Assembly: GCA_038093515.1 (NCBI GenBank) | Contig: JBBPSI010000079.1 | Coordinates: 42,175-106,174 of the forward strand | DNA: 64,000 bases | Origin: Butyriboletus loyo | Lineage: Eukaryota; Basidiomycota; Agaricomycetes; Boletales; Boletaceae | Direction: 5' to 3' | Part shown: piece after piece, positions 49,427-58,711 of the stretch | Layout of the letters: each line of letters opens with the position of its first letter | Position numbering within the stretch: position 1 is the first letter of the stretch | Made by a program: the position numbers and the translations under genes | The notes under the pieces: model-generated | Database searches by the model: none | Seen by the model: the letters and a program-made list of their open reading frames with translations, nothing else | What the model was told of the DNA's origin: nothing

Positions 49427-50406
49427 CGGACGAGGCCGTCGTCCTGCTCTGGATGTAAAGTGTGCGAGGGTGAGGTGACTCGTAGTGTAATTCTGCTACT
49501 TGTGTGAACGATAGATGCATACTTGAATTGCTATGGTTGGACGCCACATATGCATATGCATGCGCAATGGATGCAACGGGCGGCGGTATGCGAAATTCTT
49601 CCCGCAACAATATTCAAATCTGGAGTAGTGGTCCGGAATTTCGCGGCAACTTTGAATGTAGTCGCCCTTGCCACAGGGAACCTTGATCAAACCATAGACG
49701 ACATTCTTCCCTTCTCGCACGAATGGGACAATGCGATATAGTTTAGTATCTGACATCTCCCTCCCTTTCTCTGACCCGTTTCAATGGATTCCAGGCATAC
49801 GTATATATCCTTGACCATCAGAGTTTCACCTTTGCCATTACCCACGTCGGCATCCTGCCAGGCTGCGCACCAATCCTATGCCCTCGCTCGGGCACGCCCT
49901 ATCCTATAATCAGTCCAACATTGTTCAGGGTGGCGGTCCGAGAGCTTTCATTCTCTCCAAGACGTCGCTCTTCGGTGTCTGGCTTAACAAATTCTCTCAT
50001 GCCACGATTTCGGGAACGGAGCCGAATACGAAGGTGTTTTAGGTTAGGGTTGGAAATATAACGCATGTAAGTAATAAGTCTATCTGCAGAATGATCTCCC
50101 ACACGTGCACGTCGCATTAACAACTCGTGATGCCTCATGGACGACATGCCTGATGTTGTACTAACGAACTGAATGGTCCCTGAGAGCGAATGGACGCAGG
50201 GTTTGGAAGTACGTGTCATCACTAGGTCGTCCGAAGTTGAGGAAACCCATGGCTAGGCCATGCCCATTGTGCACCACACCTTGAGTGGTGATGGAAGCAG
50301 CGTGGCCCCAAACTGGTCTAAACGCTGCTCTTAAAGACGGAATGCCTGCGGTGTCAGGTTCCTTCACGATTCTCCCTCACTCCGGTTGCTGCGAGTCATT
50401 GGCACT
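49427..50406. other. No gene seen; PRKK-7 flank
   Basis: No supported exon is present. From ~50230 the sequence resembles the upstream flanks of PRKK-5 and PRKK-6 (AAAGACGGAATGCCTGCGGT and a CTCCCTCACTCC leader). Confidence 0.5.
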
Positions 50407-51096
50407 ATGTCGGATCACGCATCATTTCTGTTAGGTAGCAGGAATACAGCCGTGGACAATAGTTCCTCATATAACGACGCTGTGTCAGTGCCGGAAAGAG
50501 GTCTGCGGGGCACCAGGTCCAGAGCCAGTGGTCTGGCTGGTTGGCTCGATGTGGTCCGTCCTTTATGGCCTTCTCTTACCTGCAGTAATAATGGACTACA
50601 AGTCGTACCATTCAGAATTTTCGGACGACAAGAAGAGTCATTTCACGGGCGGTAGCTAGGTGAATCGTTCTCATCGAGTGTCTCAATATTGTGCTAACAT
50701 GAGGTAACGCAAGCGTCTTCCCAAAACGAAATCGGCCCCAGATTGATGATAGCGCAAGTCCTCGATGCCCCATACCTACAGGACTCACCATACCTACAGG
50801 ACTCACCATACCTGCAGGGCACCCAAGCCCCGCAGGACGCCCCATACCTACAGGACACCCCGGAGAGACCAAAAGATGAGGAGAACGGAGAGGTCCTTGA
50901 AGCCCAGCCTCGTCCTGGTGCCCAAGAGAGAATGCCAAGGAAGAAGGTCGCGCGTGTGGAGGATGAGGAAAGCGTTCACGTTCTGCCTCCTCTCGACACT
51001 CCAGGGAGATTTCCGAGGAAAAAGAAAAGAGAGCAAGTTTCGGAAAGCACTGTGCTCCTGAATGTCAACCAGAGTTTATCGGGCGGGAGCTGTTAA
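50407..51096 (+). pseudogene. PRKK-7: PRKK-module gene, frame-disrupted
   Basis: Exon 1 (50407-50553) is a diverged version of the family N-terminus, with VSVPERGL still visible but the FSYDG core lost. Exon 2 (50616-50659) encodes NFRTTRRVISRAVAR. Exon 3 from 50714 starts VFPKRNRPQIDDS, identical to PRKK-5, but this frame then stops at 50877-50879. A different frame carries the proline-rich YLQDSP repeat and two clear modules, ERMPRKKVAR and GRFPRKKKREQ, to a stop at 51096. Either a frameshift lies in the short repeat array near 50760-50860, or an unrecognised intron restores the frame. No coiled-coil gene lies nearby. Confidence 0.6.
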
Positions 51097-51596
51097 TCCT
51101 ACTGATATTGACAAGGGGGGAAAGTCAGCCTCGGCTCCCTGATCAAGAGGGATGACGACGCTGAGAAGAGAACCAGAGGCTGCTCGAGTTGAAACGATTG
51201 GGAATTGAGAGGGTCTGATGGATTTACCAATGTTACTACGACTTCAAGGACCACGTCGTCGTTCACGAGTTCTTGTCGTTCCTGCTTCCCTTTCAGTACC
51301 GTTGCTATTACTTGGTCCATGTCCATCCGGGAACTCTCTTCCCTTTCTTACTTAATTCCATGCCGTCATACTCATTTCTTCATACATGAACATATATTTC
51401 TTTGATGAGCTTGTAGAATAGAGTCTACAACAAATATTGGTTTGGACATTGGATCAGATTAAAAAAACAAGTTATTCGAAAAACGGGGAGAGTTGTGCAC
51501 GTTGGTTTCCAACAAAAATACTAGTCACCTTACATATACAAAAACAAGGGTTCGTAGTGAAATACATAACGAGACCGACCACTAATAGTAGGTCGG
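51097..51596. other. No gene seen
   Basis: Intergenic sequence between PRKK-7 and the 3' end of the P450. Confidence 0.5.
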
Positions 51597-54040
51597 TCAT
51601 TCGTTCTGGTATGGCCGAATCAGCAACGGGAACTGTCCTTGGCTCTCGGCGCTGCTCCGAAGGACAGGGCGCTGCACAATGGTTGCCATGCTTCCGATCT
51701 CGCTAGCGGGTACGGCAAGCGTAAACTCAAAAGTGCGCAGGAGGGTAAAGAGGATCGCCTTTGTCCTATTCATTTTATGCAATAAGTCACAGTTCCGCAA
51801 GAGACGAAAGTCGTGAGAAAGAGTCGTGCTCACTCTACAAGAGAGAATCGAAAGCCGATGCATGCCCTGGGTCCGCTGATGAAGGTAAGCAGATGGCCCC
51901 AGACGCCTGGAACACGGTGTACAGCCTCGGGAATTTGTGTCCACCGCTCTGGCCTGCGGCACAGTCAATACATCATCAGCGAGTTCTTCGCAGTCCCGGA
52001 AGAAGGAGTCATGCCGACGTACTTGAATTCGCGCGCATCAGGTCCCCACAACTCTTCAGAGCAGTTCATCGCCAAAATTTGGATCGAGACTCCGTCGCCT
52101 TTTCTGATTCTTTTTTTTCCGATGTAGATAAGGATATGCATGCCAGTCAAATGTGATGCGACGCTACCTGATCGTATCGCGAACGACGCCGTGTTTGTCA
52201 GTGAATGGCCTCTCGAAAGGTAGCACGTCATCCTTCATCGCGATCCGGCTGGTATTTGGAACCGGCGAGTGCACACGGAGAGTTTCTCTCACGACAGAAT
52301 CGAGATAGGGAAGTGCCACGAGGTCGTCCATTGATGGTGTGTCGGTATCGACAGAGAGGAGTTCTTCACGGAGTTTCGCTTGAACTTGGGGTGCTTGTGT
52401 CATCGCATAAAGTGCCCAGGCGACTGCCGAGCTATTGGAATTTTAGCTTGTATACGACTGACCGATCTGTGGTACCTTCTACCTTGTAGTTTCGTGCCCT
52501 GCTAAGAGAAACGTTGGAACCTCTGTGAAAGAATCTCATGTCGGTCCTCAGCAAAACCTGGAATCAGTTGAACGACGCACGTGCCAATACATCCGCATCG
52601 GACAACCTTTGACTCTCGGGAATGTCCGTGGCCATATTTGCCTTCACTAACAGCGACAACAAATCTCGTCCGTGCAAGCTGTTCTTTTCAATCTCACCCT
52701 TCTCAGTTGCACTAGCCCGGGCGGCCGCTTTGGCAGTCGTGAGTAACTCTTGACCTATCCGTGCTACCGTACGTTGTGCAGCCTGGATTCTACGTGTACG
52801 CTCAGTGGGCTGTCAAATGTGCGGCAGGTGTGAGTGTACGGCATACAGTTATTCCTCTGGTACTTACGATGAGACGAAGAATCGGAATCCGCGACTGTAA
52901 TACAGAAAGCACACTCAATGTCTGACTTTCAGAGAACAAGGTCGTGAATGCCTCGTTCAACTCATTCGATTTTCCGTCCGCGTTGAGTGCCTCAAAGTCG
53001 TAGTTAAATCCTACATGACCATGGTCAGTGTTCCTCATTGCACCAGCAGCATCGTGCTTACCTGCCAACCCAATGATGTCAAGGGTCAATCGGTTCAACC
53101 ACGGGATGACGTTGACGCGGGCACCGGTGTTGGTTGCGGCAGAGTTCTTGGCAATCTCGGACGACCACAACTCACGAAGCTGTGTAACCGTGAGTTCGAG
53201 CTGAAATCATGAAGAAATCATGATCAATGTACATACCCTGATAGATTTCGCGAAGAAGATGTTGGTGAGAGCACGAATTTGACCTGGACCAAATGCAGGG
53301 TTCTAAGGTTTTGGACTCAGCCTTTTTTGATTCTCTGAAGGGGGTCTAGTTTACCATGGTACGTCGCTGCCGATCCTGAGATTTAGCATGCGTGGTGAAA
53401 GAACAGACGGGTGCTGACCTGCTGGCGGTGTTGGGCACCCTCTGCGAAAAGTAGACCTACACGCCATTAGATCTATCTGTGCATGTGGACATCCACGACG
53501 AATGCACTTGCCTTCCCCGAAAATCTGGCCCAATACGTATCTGGTCTCAGGTTGTTGCTGATAGTCGTTACTGTGGGTGAGAATATGGTTGACCGCACGG
53601 GTATCTAAGGTGAACAGCTGGTCTCTCTGGATATTGATTTTTTTATTTAAGCACCACACCCACTCTAGAAGGAATGGTGCGTACATTGAAAATACTCTTG
53701 AATGTCATTGTGTTCCCATGTTCCCTCGCCCATTCAACAAGAATGTTGGATCCATCCTAGAGGGTTGATGACACAGGAATCAAGTTGCGTTTAAAAAGCC
53801 AAGGAAGGGGTATCTCACAATTTTCCGTAGGTCCCCCAAATGTCCATATATCAAACTCGGGGATTTGGGACCACGTAGGTCGCGCAAAGGGGATGTGAGT
53901 TGATGGTACACGAACTGGAAGAGCTTCCAGCAAGTAAAGCAAGTCACCGAGGCGATCACAGCAAGCAGAGAGTTTGCGAGTGGGATCATACTCGTCTCCC
54001 GAGTTGTGATCGTGGTCAGAAAATATTGGAGGATGTGCAT
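51597..54040 (-). CDS. Cytochrome P450 monooxygenase
   Basis: This is a multi-exon minus-strand gene with all P450 landmarks. These are an N-terminal membrane anchor ([16 protein letters not shown]), [13 protein letters not shown], the I-helix [16 protein letters not shown] of the K helix, the PERW motif, and the heme loop [13 protein letters not shown] with its cysteine ligand. Early exons are 53819-54040, 53685-53756, 53512-53626, 53419-53456, 53355-53366 and from 53302 downward. Exon 5 is a 12-nt microexon encoding RRTM, and the intron at 53457-53511 starts with GC. An in-frame ATG at 53989, 17 codons in, is an alternative start. The gene looks intact. The product should be an ER-anchored heme-thiolate oxidase supplied by a P450 reductase. 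Its substrate cannot be told, and no biosynthetic partner genes are near. Confidence 0.9.
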
Positions 54041-54081
54041 ATCAGGTTAGTTAATTACAAGCTGGCGATGTTGGACTGCAG

Positions 54082-54089
54082 TATTTATA
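54082..54089 (-). promoter_or_regulatory. TATA box of the P450
   Basis: Read on the minus strand, TATAAATA lies ~42 nt before the upstream candidate start and ~93 nt before the internal one. Confidence 0.5.
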
Positions 54090-54947
54090 GGGATCGCTGC
54101 ACCAGCGAAAAAAAGGGACCTGTTTTGCACCGGCGCCAGTCCATGATCAAATGTGTACCCGTATCATATGCAAACTCATTCAGGAGGCTGATACTGCGCC
54201 ACAGACAACACGCACCCTTCGGGCTCTGTGACTCTCAGTTCCGGGCCTGAGGCTGGAATTCATCTTCCGAGCCTATGGGAATACTTTCTTTGCGCTTTTG
54301 GGGGGCCGTAACGGTTGGGTTTGTCTTGCCAGTGGCCGAAGCGCGGACCGATCATGATGCAGGATGGCTGGCATGAGAAAGCAGGGCTAACAATGAGTCA
54401 GTGATCATCGATAGAGTTCCGCCGAGCACATCCATCAGCGTTTTCTTACCCGGTGGAAGGCCGGCAATATAAATTGTTCCGGGTTCAGGGCGGGGCTCGA
54501 ACTTAGTGACTAGTGATGGGCGGAAGTTGTTTCCTACCGTCTCACTGATAAGGAATCGGAGGAGTTTGTAGTCCGTTGTTACCTTTCGGAGGATTTTCGG
54601 AAACAGCTGAAAAAGGTCCGAACATCAACATGGTCCGAGCGATGTCAAGTCACACTGGACCTTGGACACCGCTCGGGTGTGGTTTTGCTAGTCTATCACG
54701 AAGCGAGGCACGAGTGAAGGGTTAGAGTTAAGTCTTTGAGCAAGCAGCAAGATCTGGCATCACTTCTTGCCATCACTCCACCACCACCACTGCTGTACTC
54801 TACTACAGTGTTCAGGACATCTTGACTTTCTGTCTCACTCATTGAGTCTTTTCTGTTGTTTCTCCTTTTAAGAGTGTCCTGGTCACCTTTCCTTTCCTTT
54901 CCAACTAATTCACAGTTCTTTGCAGTCCAAACTGGTTTCCCACAGTC
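54090..54947. other. No gene seen
   Basis: Intergenic sequence. From ~54750 it may already belong to the repeat-derived unit that follows, but no LTR boundary was identified. Confidence 0.4.
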
Positions 54948-55318
54948 ATGCCTCACATTCCCCAAGATCCTATGTTTGAAGTTGAGCCTGATTTTGCAGG
55001 ACAACCATACCAGGTACTGCATGACATCATCATCACCAATGGTGTGGGCATCAATGATGAAAATGCTGCCAAACAACTTGCTGGGGCATGGCAACTTGAC
55101 CACACTCATCATCTGGTTGTGTGGCAACAACAGGTTGAGGAGGATGAGCTTGCAACTGAAGCAGCTCAGGCCAATCAGCAGGATCACAAGGATTATGAAT
55201 GAGAGCAGCAGGAAGCTGAGGCTGAGGCTGAGAAGCATGAAAAGGAGAAGAAGAAACTTAACATGAATTCCTTCAACATTGATAGCATGGTTTACGACTC
55301 CCTCCGAAAAGCAACAAG
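54948..55318 (+). pseudogene. Fragment of a repeat-associated ORF (gag-like)
   Basis: The frame starts MPHIPQDPMFEVEPDF, becomes a glutamate-rich helix, is cut by TGA at 55200-55202, and continues in the same frame with KHEKEKKKLNMNSFNIDSMV. This arrangement resembles ORFs found in many copies in mushroom genomes next to LTR elements. That is my recollection of the family and was not checked. The stop sits where an arginine would fit, so CGA to TGA is likely. The ORF is truncated at the junction with the copia LTR. Confidence 0.4.
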
Positions 55319-55319
55319 C

Positions 55320-55610
55320 CATAAGGGCTGTCTTATATACAGTACAGGAGTGTTTGTACTTGTGTACTGTATAGTACCTATATAAGGTATAGTATGAATC
55401 ACATAACAATATGTTAGAGATAAGGGATAAGACTAAGTATATTGTCCAATAGCATAACAAGAGCTATATGTAATGTGACAAGTATGACTGTGTCTAGACT
55501 ATGATGTCATAGTGATGTCATATGGTTCTAGACCATGATGTCATAAAGACCAGTCTAGAAATGTAGTGGCTCTAAGTGAAATACAGAAATAGAACACTAC
55601 TGTTTCAACA
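55320..55610 (-). repeat. Ty1/copia 3' LTR (distal end approximate)
   Basis: Read on the minus strand, the LTR begins TGTTGAAACA at 55610, directly after a purine-rich tract (AAGCAAGGAGAAG, 55611-55623) that would be the polypurine primer. It contains a TATATAAG box near 55335. The far end is uncertain and may be truncated against the gag-like fragment. Confidence 0.5.
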
Positions 55611-55628
55611 CTTCTCCTTGCTTTAGCA

Positions 55629-56914
55629 TTACTTCTTTATGGAAGAGAAAGGTAAAAGAGAGAGCATGGACTGAACTTCTTCAAACCTCTGCCACATCAG
55701 ATTCTTTGTAAAGATATCTGCAGCTTGTTGTTGAGTAGGAGTATAGAAGGGAGTAATCTCCTTATCCTCAACACATTCTCAAATGTCGTAAAATGGAATT
55801 GCAATGTGCTTGCTGTGTCCTTCAATGGCAGGATTAGAAGCTAGAAATATAGCTCCTTGATTATCAACTAGAAGGGGTAAAGGGCCAAGTCTGTATCCCA
55901 ACTTGAAGAACAAGGAGCACACCCAAGAGAGCTGTTTAGCAGTCTCAGTCATGCCCATATATTCTGCTTCAGTTGAAGAGTGAGCAATCTTGTGTTGTCT
56001 TCTGGATAACCATGATACTATGCCAGATGCTAGAAATATACAATAACCTGTCATAGAACAATGGGTCTCAATATCACCTGCCCAGTCTGTGTCACTATAA
56101 GCAATAAAGCCAGAATTGGCTCTCGGACTAGTCTGGCTGTGTCTGGAATACATTATGCAAAGGTCTGGTGTTTCAATTAGATAGTGGACTATATAGAGCA
56201 CTCTTTGCAAATGTTCTTCTGATGGATTGGAAGAAAATTGTGACATCTTAATGATGGCATGAGCAATATTGGGTCTAGATCCAAGCATAATAAAGAGAAA
56301 AGATCCAATGACAGATTGATATTGTGAATGCAAAGATGGTGATGCTTCGGTGGTTAATGGTGAAGGATTGTAACCAGAAGAAAGAGGTATGTGTGTGGGT
56401 TTTGCATTTTCAAGCTTGAATCTTTTTATGACCTTCTGTGCATAATCACACTGATCCAGCCTTAGGGTATGGTTTTTGTGATCCCTGGTTATCCACATGC
56501 CTAGATACTCTTTTGCTTCTCCAAGGTCTCGACTCTCCCAAGTCTTCATAAAGTGCTTCTTGTGAGCAAGGACTTGTGCTTTATCACTACCCATAACAAG
56601 AGCATTATCAATGTATATAACTAAAATAATGATGACTTTCCCAATGAATTTAATATAAGTTCCTGGGTCAGACAAGGTATGCTTGAAACCTTGCTTGATG
56701 AGTGATGAGTGCAAGACTTTGTTTAATTGAAGGGCCACTTGCTTAAGGCCATAAATTGCTTTTTGTAGGCAACAGACTTTGCTTTCTGAGTCTTTTTGAG
56801 TGAAACCCTCAGGTTGTTCCATATAGATTTCTTTGTCAAGATCTCTGAAGAGGAATGCAGTTTTGATGTCTAGGGCCTCAATTTCCCAATCTTCTAAGGC
56901 AGCTAGAGCTAAGC
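55629..56914 (-). pseudogene. Ty1/copia pol, reverse transcriptase and RNase H part
   Basis: The minus-strand frame includes ALDIKTAFLFRDL, YMEQPEGF, AIYGLKQ, VIYIDNALVMGS (IDN in place of the usual VDD in the catalytic motif), YSDTDWAGD, HSSTEAEYMGM and the C-terminal DIFTKNL. A TGA at 55779-55781 interrupts the frame where copia elements normally have DIRE, which fits CGA to TGA. After it the frame stays open to the stop at 55629. The 5' part of pol is absent because the gypsy element is inserted at 56914/56915. The rest of the copia element should continue beyond the right edge. Confidence 0.85.
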
Positions 56915-57341
56915 TGTTACAGTAGTGGTCTACTTTTTCACTCCACTACCATTGGGACTATTACATTCACCTAGCCTTTTGCTAGTTCCACTTGAATGGT
57001 AACAACCGTTTCAGCTTAGTCATCCTTTCCCGTGCATGGACGCGCTTTCTTTCGTACTCCAGAACTCTCTGGAATATTCCTTCCTCATTTGTAGTTTCCT
57101 TCTCACGACTCAATTAGGAACCTGGTCTGTGCGCAGACCCCAGTAGTATAAAGACCTGGTCTTTACACCATGTACAGTATCTAGTTCTACGCAGTCATCT
57201 GCTAGCAATTAGTTCTCCTCCAGACTCTTAGTGTGCGCACTAAGACATAGTCTGAGACCCAGCTCGAGAATCGTCTCCAGAGTCCTGAGGCTACTCCAGA
57301 GTGCCTCCTCGCTGTTCTAGTTGTTAGCGCCCAGCGTAACA
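56915..57341 (+). repeat. Gypsy 5' LTR, 427 bp
   Basis: Starts TGTTACAGTAGTGG and ends CAGCGTAACA. A TATAAAG box at 57147-57153 places the transcript start near 57178. Confidence 0.92.
57179..57188 (+). promoter_or_regulatory. Predicted 5' end of the gypsy transcript (self-primer)
   Basis: ATCTAGTTCT lies ~31 bp after the TATA box, where transcription should begin. It is the exact reverse complement of the priming site at 57344. The same 10 bases occur in the 3' LTR. Confidence 0.6.
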
Positions 57342-57343
57342 AA

Positions 57344-57353
57344 AGAACTAGAT
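57344..57353 (+). other. Gypsy primer binding site, self-complementary type
   Basis: AGAACTAGAT begins 3 nt after the last LTR base. It pairs over 10 of 10 bases with the predicted first bases of the element's own RNA (57179-57188), as in Tf1 of fission yeast, where the mRNA 5' end primes reverse transcription. I recognised no match to a tRNA 3' end. Confidence 0.6.
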
Positions 57354-57360
57354 CTTCCTC

Positions 57361-58608
57361 TTGCTTCTGCTCCCCAGCAGTAAAGCCGCCCTCCCCCTCT
57401 TGCCCACCATTTCCTTCCCACGACCCAGACGCGTCGGTCACTCTTTCCACGTTCCCTCCCCCGAACCAGAACCCATTGTCGTTGACAACCCTTCGCCGCC
57501 ACACTCTCCCACCCAGCCAGACCCTCAACCCCAGTTTGACCCTTCACCCCAGTCAGACCCCAAACCCTCTTATCAACCCGAGGACCAGGGTCTAGGGCAG
57601 GAATCTGAACCAGCACCCAGCGATGACAGTTATAGCAGTGACTGGCTTGACAGAACCCCCCACGCCTCGCCTCCCCTGTCCCCACCGTATTATCCTCCCT
57701 TAGATCTCCCAGACAACGAAGATGACGACGAAGACATGTCTGACAAAAAGAACATCGTTCCAAAGGACTTCTCTGGCCTGAACGAAGATGCCTCGTGATG
57801 GCTCCTCGCCATGCGCACGTACTTCAATGCCAACCAGTCAGCTTTCCCCGACGACCAGTCGAAGGTCAACGCCCTCCTGATGAAAATGAGCGAAGGAAAA
57901 GGAAAGACCTTTTCAGAAGGCTGGATGGCCCTTCTCCTAGACGGACACCCCACCGAGCAGCAGAAAGAGTTCTCTGCAGTCTGCGAGGACTTTCACAGGG
58001 TCTTCCACCCCTTTGACGTAGGCGAAAGCGCCAGAATTGACCTGGGGAACCTCACCCAGAACAAGGCCAACCGCAAGGACGGCTATGACACCTATGTCAC
58101 AGAATTCCAGCTCCTTGCCGCCAAGTCAGGGATCATCGATGAGAAGGCTCTCATTGAATGGTTCATCCGCGGTCTCGACCCCCGCCTTGCAGAATCTGTT
58201 CTCTCCTGCGAGAAGCCTCCTACCATGCTTGCCAGATGGGCAGAAAAGACATCCGCCTTCCATGCGCAACACAAGCGCATTGACGACCTCCGCGCAGGGA
58301 AGCACTATATTCCCACCTTCTCCTCCTCCTCCAAGCCCTCGTCCAGCAGAAGGGACCCCAACGCTATGGACGTCGATGCCGTCCGACTTACTCCAGTACA
58401 ACGTGCGGAGTACATGAAGCAGAACAAATGCTTCATTTGCCACCAAGTCGGCTGTCGCTCGACCAACCATCCTCGCCCCCCTCGCAACGGGCAGAACTCC
58501 CGAGGACCACCCTCTCGTCCCCCTCGCAACCCTCAGCGCGCACGCGCCGCAGTCGTCACACCCCCGAACCAAAGCCCTCCCCACTCGTCGACTACTTGTC
58601 CGAGTTGA
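57361..58608 (+). pseudogene. Gypsy gag with in-frame TGA
   Basis: One frame runs from the end of the leader through a proline-rich, acidic region, past TGA 57796-57798, and on through the capsid-like domain (LLAMRTYFNANQSAF, ALIEWFIRGLDPRL) to a C-terminal CFICHQVGCRSTNH, a poor zinc knuckle. The only in-frame ATG before the stop is at 57736, so initiation is unclear. The stop sits where RW would be expected (CGA to TGA). Sequence with gag-like character (SELKGRGTQQEDVLNVLKAC) also lies in the -1 frame at about 58560-58730, ending just inside the start of pol, so either a -1 shift or a small deletion separates the two. Gag would form the particle shell. Confidence 0.7.
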
Positions 58609-58711
58609 AAGGTCGAGGCACCCAGCAGGAAGATGTCTTGAACGTCCTCAAGGCATGCTTCAACGAAGATGAAGAAAGGCTGCCCATCGCAGCAACCAAG
58701 GTGGCCGAAGC

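Noticed and set aside
54696..55460. 254-codon minus-strand ORF rich in leucine and serine
   Set aside because: It is antisense to the gag-like fragment and runs into the copia LTR. Its hydrophobic look comes from the complement of glutamate and lysine codons.
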